This document shows positions 24,480 to 37,656 of a stretch of 64,000 bases of DNA, one piece after another (within the stretch, counting starts at the first letter, position 1; every line of letters begins with the position of its first letter). The position numbers and the translations under genes were made by a program. A model generated the notes under the pieces. The model searched no databases, had not been told where the DNA came from, and saw only the letters and a list, made by a program, of their open reading frames with translations. The stretch comes from Bacillus_BD sp050389805 (GTDB lineage Bacteria > Bacillota > Bacilli > Bacillales > Cytobacillaceae): assembly GCF_050389805.1 (NCBI RefSeq), contig NZ_CP130945.1, positions 4,836,001 through 4,900,000 of the forward strand. The letters run 5' to 3'.

Positions 24480-24555
24480 TGGTGAGCCATGCAGGATTCG
24501 AACCTGCGACCCTCTGATTAAAAGTCAGATGCTCTACCAACTGAGCTAATGGCTC
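24480..24555 (-). tRNA. tRNA-Lys (TTT)
   Basis: 5' GAGCCATTAGCTCAGTTGG, anticodon loop CTTTTAA, encoded CCA. Confidence 0.96.
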
Positions 24556-24569
24556 AAAAAAAAGACCCT

Positions 24570-24657
24570 GTCTTGTCCTAAATACAGATAGTGGTCCTCT
24601 GCTGCAAAAGCCTTTGACTTTTGTCGCATGTTTCATCCTCTTCAGGACGATGAAACA
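24570..24657 (-). repeat. Double-hairpin spacer element, copy 2 in tRNA array
   Basis: On the minus strand ATGTTTCATC...GATGAAACAT is followed by GCGACAAAAG...CTTTTGC and ATTTAGGACAA. It shares the loop pattern ATCGTCC-N-AGRGGAT, the second hairpin and the tail with the copy at 22430-22520. It fills the only long gap between tRNA-Thr and tRNA-Lys. Confidence 0.7.
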
Positions 24658-24733
<76 letters not shown>

Positions 24734-24737
24734 AATA

Positions 24738-24813
24738 TGGTGGAGGATGACGGGCTCGAACCGCCGACCCTCTGCTTGTAAGGCAGATGCTCTCCCAGCT
24801 GAGCTAATCCTCC
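24738..24813 (-). tRNA. tRNA-Val (TAC)
   Basis: 5' GGAGGATTAGCTCAGCTGG, anticodon loop CTTACAA, encoded CCA. Confidence 0.96.
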
Positions 24814-24816
24814 ATA

Positions 24817-24891
24817 TGGTGACCCGTACGGGATTCGAACCCGTGTTACCGCCGTGAAAGGGCGGTGTCTTAACCGCTTGACCAACGGGCC
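24817..24891 (-). tRNA. tRNA-Glu (TTC)
   Basis: 5' GGCCCGTTGGTCAAGCGG, anticodon loop CTTTCAC, encoded CCA. First tRNA after the 5S gene. Confidence 0.96.
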
Positions 24892-24921
24892 ATTTAAAAC
24901 TAAATATTCCCACTAAATTAG

Positions 24922-24958
24922 ACAAAAATAAAGCCCCTAATAGATTAATAAAAGGGGC
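24922..24958 (-). terminator. Terminator-like hairpin between 5S rRNA and the tRNA array
   Basis: On the minus strand GCCCCT and AGGGGC close a stem that is followed by TTTATTTTTG. It has the form of an intrinsic terminator placed after 5S but before 26 tRNA genes. A weak promoter-like pair (TTGTCT, 17 bases, TAGTTT) lies just beyond it. It may be a partial terminator or an RNA-processing stem. Confidence 0.7.
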
Positions 24959-24960
24959 TA

Positions 24961-25077
<117 letters not shown>

Positions 25078-25136
25078 TATTTTGTTGAAGGATTGTTCCT
25101 TCAAAACTAGATAATGCTGACATTCATCATAATTGT

Positions 25137-28072
<2,936 letters not shown>

Positions 28073-28230
28073 AATGTTAATGGTCTTAAATTTAAAAAAG
28101 AACTTTTTTCAATGATGTCTTGTCATTACATTATCTAGTTTTCAAGGAACAATGTTTCGAGAGATTATTCTCTCAAAACTAAACAAGCAGATTCGTCAAT
28201 CGTTATCATCTCATAAGAGATGTTCCGTAA

Positions 28231-29790
<1,560 letters not shown>

Positions 29791-29930
29791 AGTGTTTGAT
29801 AAAGCTCATAAAGTTTGTTGCAATTAAGCAACTAGTTTTTGTTACATATAGTAACTAGAATTAACGTTGACGTTATCTGCTTTGTTTAGTTTTCAAAGAA
29901 CAATCCGTCGTTGTTTTAACGACTTTTTGA

Positions 29931-29959
29931 AGTCTATCACTTAAATTCGTTGAAGTCAA
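29931..29959 (-). promoter_or_regulatory. rRNA promoter P2
   Basis: TTGACT (29954-29959) and TAGACT (29931-29936), 17 bases apart on the minus strand, about 130 bases upstream of 16S. Confidence 0.88.
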
Positions 29960-30005
29960 CTGTTTTGCAGAAGTTTTTTAACTTCTCATCTCAGCGACAT
30001 GTATT

Positions 30006-30034
30006 AATATATCATCTACAATCGCCGAAGTCAA
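30006..30034 (-). promoter_or_regulatory. rRNA promoter P1
   Basis: TTGACT (30029-30034) and TATATT (30006-30011), 17 bases apart on the minus strand, 75 bases upstream of P2. Tandem promoters are typical of Bacillus rrn operons. The rest of the gap to 30624 is AT-rich with no supported gene. A TATAAT inside a TACTATAATAGTA palindrome (about 30572-30584) may serve the next plus-strand gene. Confidence 0.88.
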
Positions 30035-30624
30035 CTTCTTTATTAAAACTTTTTTTAACCTATTTTTTAACTATATTTATTGCTCTATTAAAAAATAAGG
30101 GCAACGAAGAAATATATTATCATCTCTACAAACAGAAATCAATTATTTTTTTACAAAAAACTTTTCTCAAAACGAAAGGAGTTTTAAAATTAATTCATCT
30201 ATATAAGGAAGCTTTATTTTTACAGCTTCTACTTGTAGTTTTTTCACCCTTATCTTTATATACATTTTGGTTATATTACTATTCACCCGCTAAACTTGAG
30301 AACCTTTCAACGTCTACTCCATTATCAATTCGTCTTTGACAGAATGTATAACGAAGTAATTGTAGTATGTCGTTATAGCCTCTATGCCTATATTGACTAA
30401 ACCTTTCTTATTATTTAGTACGATGCTCTTCTCCAGAATCAGTTATATCCCCTATGACTGTTACCTCACCCGCACAAAACATAAGCGCCCGTTTTATCTA
30501 TTAATCGATCATCCTAACACTACACGTAACAGTATACCTTTTTCCCGTTTTACACGACATAAACATAATTGCTACTATAATAGTAGAATTCGACACGTCC
30601 TATCAGGAACTTTTTAAAGAAAGA

Positions 30625-31770
30625 GTGAAAAAATTGCGAGAGGTTTATTTAGATAATAGTTCTACGACCAAGCCATATCCAGAGGTAAAAGATAAAATAG
30701 TAGAAATGCTCACGAAGTTTTATGGGAACCCCTCCTCCACCCATCGTCTTGGCAAAGAAAGCAAGCAGGAAATGGATAAAGCTCGAAAAATTATTGCTGA
30801 TTCACTCCAAGTAGACCGAGATGACATTTATTTCACATCAGGAGGAACTGAATCGAATAATTTGGCTATTAAAGGGGCTTGCCTTGCTAATTCACGTCAA
30901 GGAAACCATATTGTCACAACCGTTGCGGAACACCCTGCTGTCACAAAAACAATCCGGGACCTAAAAAGACAAGGATGGGAAGTTACCTATATTCCAGCAC
31001 TAGGTGGCAAACTCGATTTGAACGAACTGGAAAAAGCAATCAATGAGAAGACTGTTTTGGTGAGCACCATGTTAGTCAATAATGAAACGGGATTTATTTT
31101 TCCGATAAACGAAATCAAACAAATCATCCTGTAAAAGAATTCCTCTGCCTTGCTTCATTATGATGCTGTACAAGGATATGGAAAAATAAACTTCACAGCT
31201 GCAACTCTTGGAGCTGACCTAATCTCAGTTAGTGCCCACAAACTCCACGGTCCTAAAGGAACAGGCGCTCTGTATGTAAAAAAAGGAACTAAAATGTTTT
31301 CACTTCATCTTGGTGGAGGTCAGGAAAAGGGGGTGCGATCTGGTACCGAGAGCACACCTTTAATCGCTGGTTTTGGGAAAGCTGTAGAATTTAATTTTTC
31401 TAGTATGGAAAAGGATGTCCAGCAGATGAAAGCAGTACGTGATTATTGTATGGGCACGCTGACAGACCAGATTCCTAGTGCTGTGATTCATTCAAACAAG
31501 CAAGGAGCACCGCATATTGTAAATTTCTCCTTGCCGGGACTTTCTAATAATGAGGTTGTAGACTATCTAAGCTCTCGAGAAATCTCTATTTCTAGTGCTG
31601 CAGCTTGTAAATCTAATCATTCTCGTGGACCTTCGATGCTAGAATCACTTGGCTTTAGCCGTTCTCTTGCAGACAGCGCTCTAAGAGTGAGCCTTTCTCC
31701 ACATAATACTGAATCGGATATTAACGAATTGGTGGGTGTACTAAAGGAATATCTACAAAAGACCCTATGA
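30625..31770 (+). pseudogene. Cysteine desulfurase (NifS/IscS-like), interrupted by an in-frame TAA
   Basis: Two segments (169 and ~211 codons) lie in the same frame, separated only by TAA at 31132-31134. Joined, they give a full-length class V PLP aminotransferase. It has YLDNSSTT at the start, TSGGTESNN, the NNETG loop, LHYDAVQGYGK just after the stop, the PLP lysine in SVSAHKLHGPKG, and the catalytic Cys in SSAAACKSNHSRGPS. Cysteine desulfurases release sulfur for Fe-S clusters or tRNA thiolation. The one stop cuts it in two, so it is either recently inactivated, read through, or a sequencing error. Start is GTG 30625 or TTG 30634. No mnmA or thiI gene is adjacent. Confidence 0.85.
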
Positions 31771-31810
31771 GTCATTACATCATAGGGTCTATCCTCGTTG
31801 AAAAAACTTC

Positions 31811-32377
31811 CTAGTATACCGCTATCGCATAGCGACTATTTGGAAGATATTTAACGACCACCATTTCATCTTTTAAATTTGAATCGAAATAAATCTGATC
31901 AATAGATAAATGAGAAGTTATAATTTCGATTCCATCAACCTCAAACGAATCTACATATGTTGTCTCTGAACTTTTAGGGCGATTGTAGTCAACCCTGATA
32001 GGCTTTCCTATAATGACTTCATACTTTCCTTGTTCATAAAACTCTTTATCACGAAGTAATTGAATACCGGTAACCATGCTAGAAATAGTAGTCAATAAAA
32101 ACAAACCCCCGAAAAAACCTAGCGCAATCTTCCCCGCTTTTCTTTGAATTAGAAAAATACACCCAATCATCGCAGATGAGAGCAACAATGCAAAGCAAGT
32201 AACCATTAATTGAATAAAAACATTGCCCCAAACCATATGTTCTGAGAATTGGTTGGCTAATAACATCGAAATGACAATACCTGCAACTAATGCAGTAATT
32301 AGACAAGTCATGCTAAACGATTGTATTTTTTTAACCCTTATATTTTGTTTCTTTTTCTTTCGCTTTTTTGACATCAT
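31811..32377 (-). CDS. Hypothetical membrane protein, 188 residues
   Basis: Family not recognised. A lysine-rich start (KKRKKKKQNIRVKK) is followed by three hydrophobic helices (about residues 22-42, 50-75, 80-105) and then an extracytoplasmic or cytosolic beta-rich domain (YEVIIGKPIRVDYN ... EMVVVKYLPNSRYAIAVY). The C-terminal part resembles DUF3592-like domains in style only. The ATG at 32377 follows GGTGG. It is a single gene between the desulfurase and DUF4003. Confidence 0.6.
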   Translation of the reverse strand: MMSKKRKKKKQNIRVKKIQSFSMTCLITALVAGIVISMLLANQFSEHMVWGNVFIQLMVTCFALLLSSAMIGCIFLIQRKAGKIALGFFGGLFLLTTISSMVTGIQLLRDKEFYEQGKYEVIIGKPIRVDYNRPKSSETTYVDSFEVDGIEIITSHLSIDQIYFDSNLKDEMVVVKYLPNSRYAIAVY

Positions 32378-32646
32378 TATGACCACCCTATTTGTAGATT
32401 ATCATATTACCCTAATTTTCAGATTAATTATGATGCAAATAAGATCGATAGTCCCAAAATAAAAAAACACATCGGTCATCTCGTACTAATTCCGTTCATA
32501 TCGGAAAAAGCACTACATGTTTGATACGCTGTCAAAACTCATTTGCAATTAAATACACTAGGATTTCTCTGTGTCCGTTCTCTTGAAACTTATAGTCTCT
32601 TTCAATCGTATATAAAGTCATAAGATTGTTATTGGGAGGACCGAAA

Positions 32647-33567
32647 ATGGAAATCAGTTTATTTCAAGAAAACATGGAAACGTTGCAGAATTCGGGTGGA
32701 AAGTGGGTAGATAAACGCCTCGTGATGATGACAGCTGCGCAGAGTGCGGCAAAAAAGAAAAGAATCATTTCTTCTGATTTTCGAAATGTAGTAGAGAAGG
32801 TGAAAAAAAGTTCATCTGCGTTTTCACCATTAAGAACCATTACCTTTTCCATGGCAGGACTCATTTATGTAAAAACCAATCATTATGACGAAGAAATTGA
32901 ACGATTACATCAAAACTATAAGATACTTAGGAATAATGGCTTCGCTTCCTCCATGTATACATATATCGCGGCGATCCTAATGGAAAGGGATACTGAAGCG
33001 AGACGCCCTAAAGAGATTTATGATGAAATGAAAAAATATCATCCTTTTATCACTTCATACAATGATTATCCAGCCGCTGTGATCATTGCCAAACAGCCTG
33101 AACGGGTTTCGGAATTAGTAGAAACTGCTGAAAAATATTATACAGCTTTCGATGAAAGAGGTTTTTACAAAGGGAATGATTTACAGTTATTAGCCAATAT
33201 GCTTGTGATGAACGGGACCTACTCACAGGAATTAACGAGAAAAGTTATTAAGGCTAAAGAATCATTTGAACAAAGCCGTTATAAGGTTAAGGGGATGCAT
33301 TATCCTTCTCTTGGGATTATCGCTCTCTCAGATCAAACAAATAAAGCTGTGTCGTTGGTTCAGGAACTAACCGCATTAAAAACGTTTAGATGGTATAAAG
33401 ACATGGCTCTAACCATTTCATCTCTATTTGTATCACAAGATTATGCAGACGCTTCGGCAGGAATCACCGCTGCTATGGAAGCTATGATTCAGGCCCAACA
33501 AGTAGCCATGATTGCCGCTACATCTGCAGCCGTTGCATCATCAACGGGCTCTTCATCTAGTGAATAG
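32647..33567 (+). CDS. DUF4003 family protein
   Basis: The 306-residue protein matches DUF4003: a mostly helical soluble protein with FSMAGLIYVKTNHYDEEIERL, ANMLVMNG and MHYPSLGIIAL segments. It ends in an Ala/Ser-rich tail (ATSAAVASSTGSSSSE), which is probably disordered. The ATG at 32647 follows GGGAGG. No motif reveals an activity, and neighbours offer no clue. The 3' flank has GGGACAGG/CCTGTCCC repeats (33574-33641). Confidence 0.78.
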   Translation: MEISLFQENMETLQNSGGKWVDKRLVMMTAAQSAAKKKRIISSDFRNVVEKVKKSSSAFSPLRTITFSMAGLIYVKTNHYDEEIERLHQNYKILRNNGFASSMYTYIAAILMERDTEARRPKEIYDEMKKYHPFITSYNDYPAAVIIAKQPERVSELVETAEKYYTAFDERGFYKGNDLQLLANMLVMNGTYSQELTRKVIKAKESFEQSRYKVKGMHYPSLGIIALSDQTNKAVSLVQELTALKTFRWYKDMALTISSLFVSQDYADASAGITAAMEAMIQAQQVAMIAATSAAVASSTGSSSSE

Positions 33568-33573
33568 ATTTGT

Positions 33574-33641
33574 GGACCTTGAGGGACAGGTCCATTGACC
33601 CATTTCTACAATTAACTGAGTCACTTACCTGTCCCCCTGTC
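33574..33641. repeat. GGGACAGGT / ACCTGTCCC inverted repeat
   Basis: GGGACAGG near 33583 and CCTGTCCC near 33624-33640 face each other between the convergent DUF4003 and DUF3021 genes, like the GGGACA repeats elsewhere in the window. Confidence 0.55.
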
Positions 33642-33646
33642 CCATT

Positions 33647-34051
33647 CTATTTTTTCACTGAATTATTCATTTCATTTTCAATCCGTTTAAAGTATAAGTA
33701 GGAGCCGTACCAAAATAGTAGATAGACCACAATGAAGATTCCGATTCCGATGAGAATCGTAGATAATTCAAACGGCACCCAGCCCATATAGATGGCAAGG
33801 GCTAACCAAGTGATCACCGAGATGAGAAAGTGAACAACCGTTCTCTTTAAAGGACTCCAATCTTCAATGTCAAAAATAAGGGACGCGCATCCAAAGTAAA
33901 TTCCCATCACCATACTGCCTAGCATATTCTTCCATACGATCGGAATCGAAACCTGAACATCCTGCAACATCATTACCGTTAATATAGCAAATGTGAAAAT
34001 AGCCGCAAATCCCAAACCAAGCATACTTCTTCTAACCATTTCAACGATCAT
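33647..34051 (-). CDS. DUF3021 family membrane protein, likely partner of LytTR regulator
   Basis: A 134-residue protein with four hydrophobic helices and a short charged tail, matching DUF3021. Its ATG at 34051 overlaps the end of the upstream LytTR gene, with AGGAG inside that gene, so the two are translationally coupled. In LytTR regulatory systems of Gram-positives the membrane protein holds the LytTR factor inactive; that role is inferred here from gene order and type. Confidence 0.82.
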   Translation of the reverse strand: MIVEMVRRSMLGLGFAAIFTFAILTVMMLQDVQVSIPIVWKNMLGSMVMGIYFGCASLIFDIEDWSPLKRTVVHFLISVITWLALAIYMGWVPFELSTILIGIGIFIVVYLLFWYGSYLYFKRIENEMNNSVKK

Positions 34052-34502
34052 ATTCCTCAACTCCTAAAATCAGTTTTCTTTTTAACTCATGAACATATTT
34101 TCGCGAAACATATTCCTTACTACCTGAATGAAAATACACACATAGGTTACCGTTAAAGGCTAATTCAAAGGAAACCATATTATTTAGATTTCCAAGAGCT
34201 GATTTCGATAAGCGACAAAATCCATGGCTCTCTAACAACTCTTCGGCTTCATATAATTTCATAGTTAGTTCTATTGATTTCTGATTCATCGAAGCATAGA
34301 CTTTACGATTTTCAGCAAATATAAAGTCGATCTCACTAGGAGAAAGGAGAACAGATTTACCTCCTTGGACACCGATGATTCGCTTTGGCGTTTGATATTC
34401 TAACTTTCTTATTAGCTCTTCAAGTTCTTTCGACCATTTCTTTGCATGAATCGTCACGGTTGTTTCATCGTATTTTTCATTTATATCTATATTTACTTTC
34501 AT
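34041..34502 (-). CDS. LytTR-family DNA-binding regulator
   Basis: The 153-residue protein lacks a receiver domain and carries a C-terminal LytTR DNA-binding domain (about 55-150). This includes LSPSEIDFIFAENRKVYAS, FCRLSKSALGNLNNMVSFE and KEYVSRKYVHELKRKL. The ATG at 34502 follows GAGGGG. With the overlapping DUF3021 membrane protein it forms a two-gene LytTR regulatory system, which usually activates its own operon. Targets are unknown. The gap upstream (34503-34878) carries one strong hairpin. Confidence 0.87.
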   Translation of the reverse strand: MKVNIDINEKYDETTVTIHAKKWSKELEELIRKLEYQTPKRIIGVQGGKSVLLSPSEIDFIFAENRKVYASMNQKSIELTMKLYEAEELLESHGFCRLSKSALGNLNNMVSFELAFNGNLCVYFHSGSKEYVSRKYVHELKRKLILGVEEYDR

Positions 34503-34750
34503 TTCATCCCCTCTCTTTCTTCTCACTCTTACTATACTAAAAATACAAATATAAATTTCAGATTGTTGAATAACATTTGTTTTTAAATGATTAATATGTT
34601 GAATTGGATGAATGAACATTAAAAGAAGATTCGAGAGCAGGTAGGCTTTTTCTCTTATCAAAAGAAGTTTGAGGAAATGAGTAGGGGGAATTAATTATTA
34701 CCGCTTTTTACGTTTTAACCTTTGTATCTCCTGGTTATCCTTATACCAAT

Positions 34751-34824
34751 AGCTCCTTTCGTATTTTAGCTCTGATTTGGTTTAACCAAATGAACCTACG
34801 TTTTACGAAAAGGAGCTGTTTTTT
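34751..34824 (+). terminator. Orphan terminator-like hairpin
   Basis: AGCTCCTTTCGTA pairs with TACGAAAAGGAGCT, with a nested TTGG/CCAA stem in the loop, and the right arm runs into GTTTTTT. It has the form of a plus-strand intrinsic terminator, but both flanking genes are on the minus strand. It may end an unannotated small plus-strand RNA. Confidence 0.6.
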
Positions 34825-34878
34825 CTAGAAAGTGCTACACTTGAACGTGGAATTCTCTTTAAAATGAATAAAGATGCC

Positions 34879-35664
34879 CTACGACTCATGCCATCCTTTT
34901 AATATCTCAATCAGTTCATCATAGGTACCTTTATTAGACAGTACCCAGTCCCCGCCATCTAAATAAGTAATGGCACTACCATCGAAACGAGAAGCCTTCA
35001 ACCCTAATTCCTTTGCAAAAATTAATTGTGCGGCTAAATCCCAGTTTCCCGATTTGGATGTGGCAAAGGCTGCAAACTTCCCTTTTATGACATGAATGCT
35101 ATCAATACCGCCACAGCCAAAATAGCGAATATCAAAGGATTCCTGAGACAATTTTCCAAAACATTCTTTTCCGTACCATTCCCTCACGTTGACTGAAATC
35201 AATCCATCCTGTAAGGAGATTTCAGGTGGTTCTGTCAGTTTTTCATGATTCAAAAAAGCCCCTTCGTTCTCAATCGCATAATATAAATCTTCGTTCATGA
35301 CATCAAGGATATATCCAAGTTTCCCTATGTCATTTTCATAATAAGAGATTAATACACAAAAATGGTCACTCTGTTTCACAAAGTTAGCCGTCCCGTCGAT
35401 CGGGTCAATGGTCCAGACATGCTCTCTGTTTTCATTCAATGGAGGTAATGGCGACTCTTCCCCAATAATCATATGATTGGGATAGCTCTCAGTAATTTTA
35501 CCTACAAGAAAATCTTGCACTTCTTTATCCATGTTGGTAACAAGATCTTGACGATGTGCCTTCTCCTCAATTTGTAGGACTTGCGATAATGATCGTTTAA
35601 TAAAAGGCACAAGTTCATCCAACCATTGAATAACTTGGGTATGTACGCTTTGAATATTCTCCAT
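34879..35664 (-). CDS. suhB: Inositol-monophosphatase-family phosphatase
   Basis: The 261-residue cytosolic protein has the metal-dependent phosphatase motifs of the IMPase family: GEES (about residues 68-71), WTIDPIDGTANFVKQ (about 85-99), and GNWDLAAQLIFAKELG in the C-terminal half. Substrates may be inositol phosphates, other sugar phosphates or, in related members, PAP. The start at 35664 has a GGAG site. It lies downstream of the RpiR-type regulator in the same orientation, with a palindrome between, so it may belong with the ECF/PHP system. Confidence 0.87.
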   Translation of the reverse strand: MENIQSVHTQVIQWLDELVPFIKRSLSQVLQIEEKAHRQDLVTNMDKEVQDFLVGKITESYPNHMIIGEESPLPPLNENREHVWTIDPIDGTANFVKQSDHFCVLISYYENDIGKLGYILDVMNEDLYYAIENEGAFLNHEKLTEPPEISLQDGLISVNVREWYGKECFGKLSQESFDIRYFGCGGIDSIHVIKGKFAAFATSKSGNWDLAAQLIFAKELGLKASRFDGSAITYLDGGDWVLSNKGTYDELIEILKGWHES

Positions 35665-35698
35665 CCTAACAACTCCATTCTAATACTAAATTTTGGAT

Positions 35699-35738
35699 GG
35701 TGACAGGCACCTTCCATTTTATGGAAGGTGCCTGTCAC
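35699..35738. repeat. GGTGCC palindrome (REP-like)
   Basis: GGTGACAGGCACCTTCCAT, a TTT loop, and its exact complement, between the RpiR-type regulator and the phosphatase gene. It is the only full copy on this side of the rRNA operon. Confidence 0.9.
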
Positions 35739-35769
35739 CCTATCTAGAAGATAGCGCCCTTCATCAAAT

Positions 35770-36612
35770 TCATTTCAGCCTCGGTAGTTGGTCTTTATAT
35801 TGTTGTCGCAATTCACTTAGCTTCTCTAAATTCCGAAGTGATTGTTTTTCGAGTTGTTGACCGATGCCGAGGATGAAGTTTTCGATTAGAAAAGTAGGGG
35901 CGATCATGGAGTGGAATTCCCCCAGCTCCCCACGATTCGAGTAGAACACGTAATCACCGCTATCTTGAAAATCTGAAATTAAGCAATCCGTCACAATAAT
36001 CGTTTTGTAGTTTACCTTTTTGGCATAATCCAATAAGACGCTTGCCTCTCGGTTCATCGACACAAATCCGAAGATGAACACCACATCCTCTTTCCTGAAA
36101 TGCATTAAGGATTCAAAAATCTCATGACCACTTTTAGGCAAAATCTCAATATCTAAACCAAACCGTGCTAAGCGATGTTTCATTAATATCCCAAGTCCTT
36201 CTGCTGAAGAAGGAGCATGAATATACAGCCTCCTACATTGGGACATCAACGTAATAGCCTCTTTAAACTTCTCTACATCCAGTGATTCTAAGGTATTAAC
36301 GAGTTGACTCTTCGTCATCGATAGCAAATGTTCATGAACTTGCAATTTTTTCTGTTGAATTTGCAACAATGAATTTTTCAATTTATTTTCTGGTGAAACC
36401 ATTTCTTGGTCTTTTATTGTCGCTTTAAAGGATTTGAAGTTATCAAAGCCGATATTTTTCCAAAATCTCGAAATCGTTGCATTGCTTACCCCTAAGGATT
36501 TCGCGATCTCCGTTTCTGTATAGTACAGAACATGCTCACCATTTTTTTCGATAAAATCCGCAATTCTTTTTTGACTAGCGGTTAGTTTGGAAACATCCCA
36601 TTTTATATCCAT
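35770..36612 (-). CDS. MurR/RpiR-family transcriptional regulator
   Basis: The 280-residue protein has an N-terminal RpiR helix-turn-helix (ETEIAKSLGVSNATISRFWKNIGF, about 32-55). A C-terminal SIS sugar-phosphate-binding domain follows (RLYIHAPSSAEGLGILMKHRL ... VFIFGFVSMNREASVLLDYA). Such regulators respond to phosphosugars. The ATG at 36612 has AGGAGGG upstream. It is divergent from the ECF transporter operon with ~125 bases between, so that operon is its probable target and a phosphorylated sugar-like compound a probable effector. Confidence 0.9.
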   Translation of the reverse strand: MDIKWDVSKLTASQKRIADFIEKNGEHVLYYTETEIAKSLGVSNATISRFWKNIGFDNFKSFKATIKDQEMVSPENKLKNSLLQIQQKKLQVHEHLLSMTKSQLVNTLESLDVEKFKEAITLMSQCRRLYIHAPSSAEGLGILMKHRLARFGLDIEILPKSGHEIFESLMHFRKEDVVFIFGFVSMNREASVLLDYAKKVNYKTIIVTDCLISDFQDSGDYVFYSNRGELGEFHSMIAPTFLIENFILGIGQQLEKQSLRNLEKLSELRQQYKDQLPRLK

Positions 36613-36738
36613 TTTCTTGTTCCCTCCTATAAACACTTTATCACATTATGAAAAATATTTTTCATAAAAATAATAATTAAAAATACCTTACAATTTTCAT
36701 ATCATTCCTTAACGTCCTCTTAACAATCCATCCCTACA

Positions 36739-37656
36739 ATGAATGTGAATAAAGAATTTGAGGAGGAGAAGAAGTTGTTAACGAAAACAAAACCGTACCA
36801 ATTAACACAGTCACAAAAAATGATGGTCTTTATTTTATCGATGTGTCTTTATGGTCTTAGTAACATGTTCACGGAGCTTGTTCCATCCCTTCAATTGGGA
36901 CCGATTGAACTTTCTATCGATGCTTTTGCTTTCATTCCTTTAGCGTTATGTATGCTGTTCCATCCCCTTTATGCTGCAATTGGTGCTTCTACAGGGGAAT
37001 TAATTTTCGGTGAGCTCATGTTAGGGCAATTTGGTGGAATTGGTGAAGTTGAAAAGTTTATCTTATTTGCCCTTGGAATGGCGATTGGCGGAATGATCGT
37101 TCGTAACCCTCAAAGCAAATCACAAGTAGCCATTGGGGCCATTGCAGGTTATGGAATCTTCCTCGTGATCGCTACCCTAGTTGATATTTTAAAGGTTGTC
37201 ATTGGGGTTGAAGAGTTTGAAGCCGTACCAGGATTAGCGGAAAGTATCTTTGTCGTAGAAGGCGTGGAATTTTTAACCGATTTGATTTTCTCAGGTACCT
37301 TATTTGCCCTACTTCCTACTTTATATTTAGTACCACGGCTATATGGAAAAATCGAACCGTTGCTTGGAATGAAGCCTCGAAACAACAAAATGAATTATCC
37401 AATCAAGGAGATAATAACACCGAAGTTTATTGGAGTAGCCATTGTACTATCTATCATGGCATTTATTTTTGAAGCATTATCAGAATCTGATATTGAACTA
37501 TTGGTTTGGGAACCAGAATTTGTTGAGGTGTACGGGGCTTCATTTATTTGGATCATCATTGGCGTAGCAGCCATTTGCTCTGTTGCTATTATTCTATTTT
37601 TATTAAAAAAGGGGAAAGAAACCAATATAAACGAGGATATGAATAAGAGTGTCTAA
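36739..37656 (+). CDS. ECF transporter substrate-binding (S) component, unknown substrate
   Basis: The 305-residue membrane protein has about seven hydrophobic helices and the S-component look: FIPLALCMLFHPLYAAIGASTGELIFGELMLG resembles the membrane-embedded substrate site region of ECF S proteins. It is longer than usual S components (~180-200) because of an added C-terminal pair of helices and a tail. The gene stop overlaps the ATPase start, so it is in one operon with EcfAA', EcfT and a PHP hydrolase. No riboswitch is visible upstream; the divergent RpiR-type gene probably controls it. Confidence 0.75.
   Translation: MNVNKEFEEEKKLLTKTKPYQLTQSQKMMVFILSMCLYGLSNMFTELVPSLQLGPIELSIDAFAFIPLALCMLFHPLYAAIGASTGELIFGELMLGQFGGIGEVEKFILFALGMAIGGMIVRNPQSKSQVAIGAIAGYGIFLVIATLVDILKVVIGVEEFEAVPGLAESIFVVEGVEFLTDLIFSGTLFALLPTLYLVPRLYGKIEPLLGMKPRNNKMNYPIKEIITPKFIGVAIVLSIMAFIFEALSESDIELLVWEPEFVEVYGASFIWIIIGVAAICSVAIILFLLKKGKETNINEDMNKSV

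Noticed and set aside
29950..30339. 129-codon plus-strand frame upstream of the rRNA operon
   Set aside because: It crosses the tandem rRNA promoters and is low-complexity Phe/Leu/Ser sequence without a ribosome-binding site.
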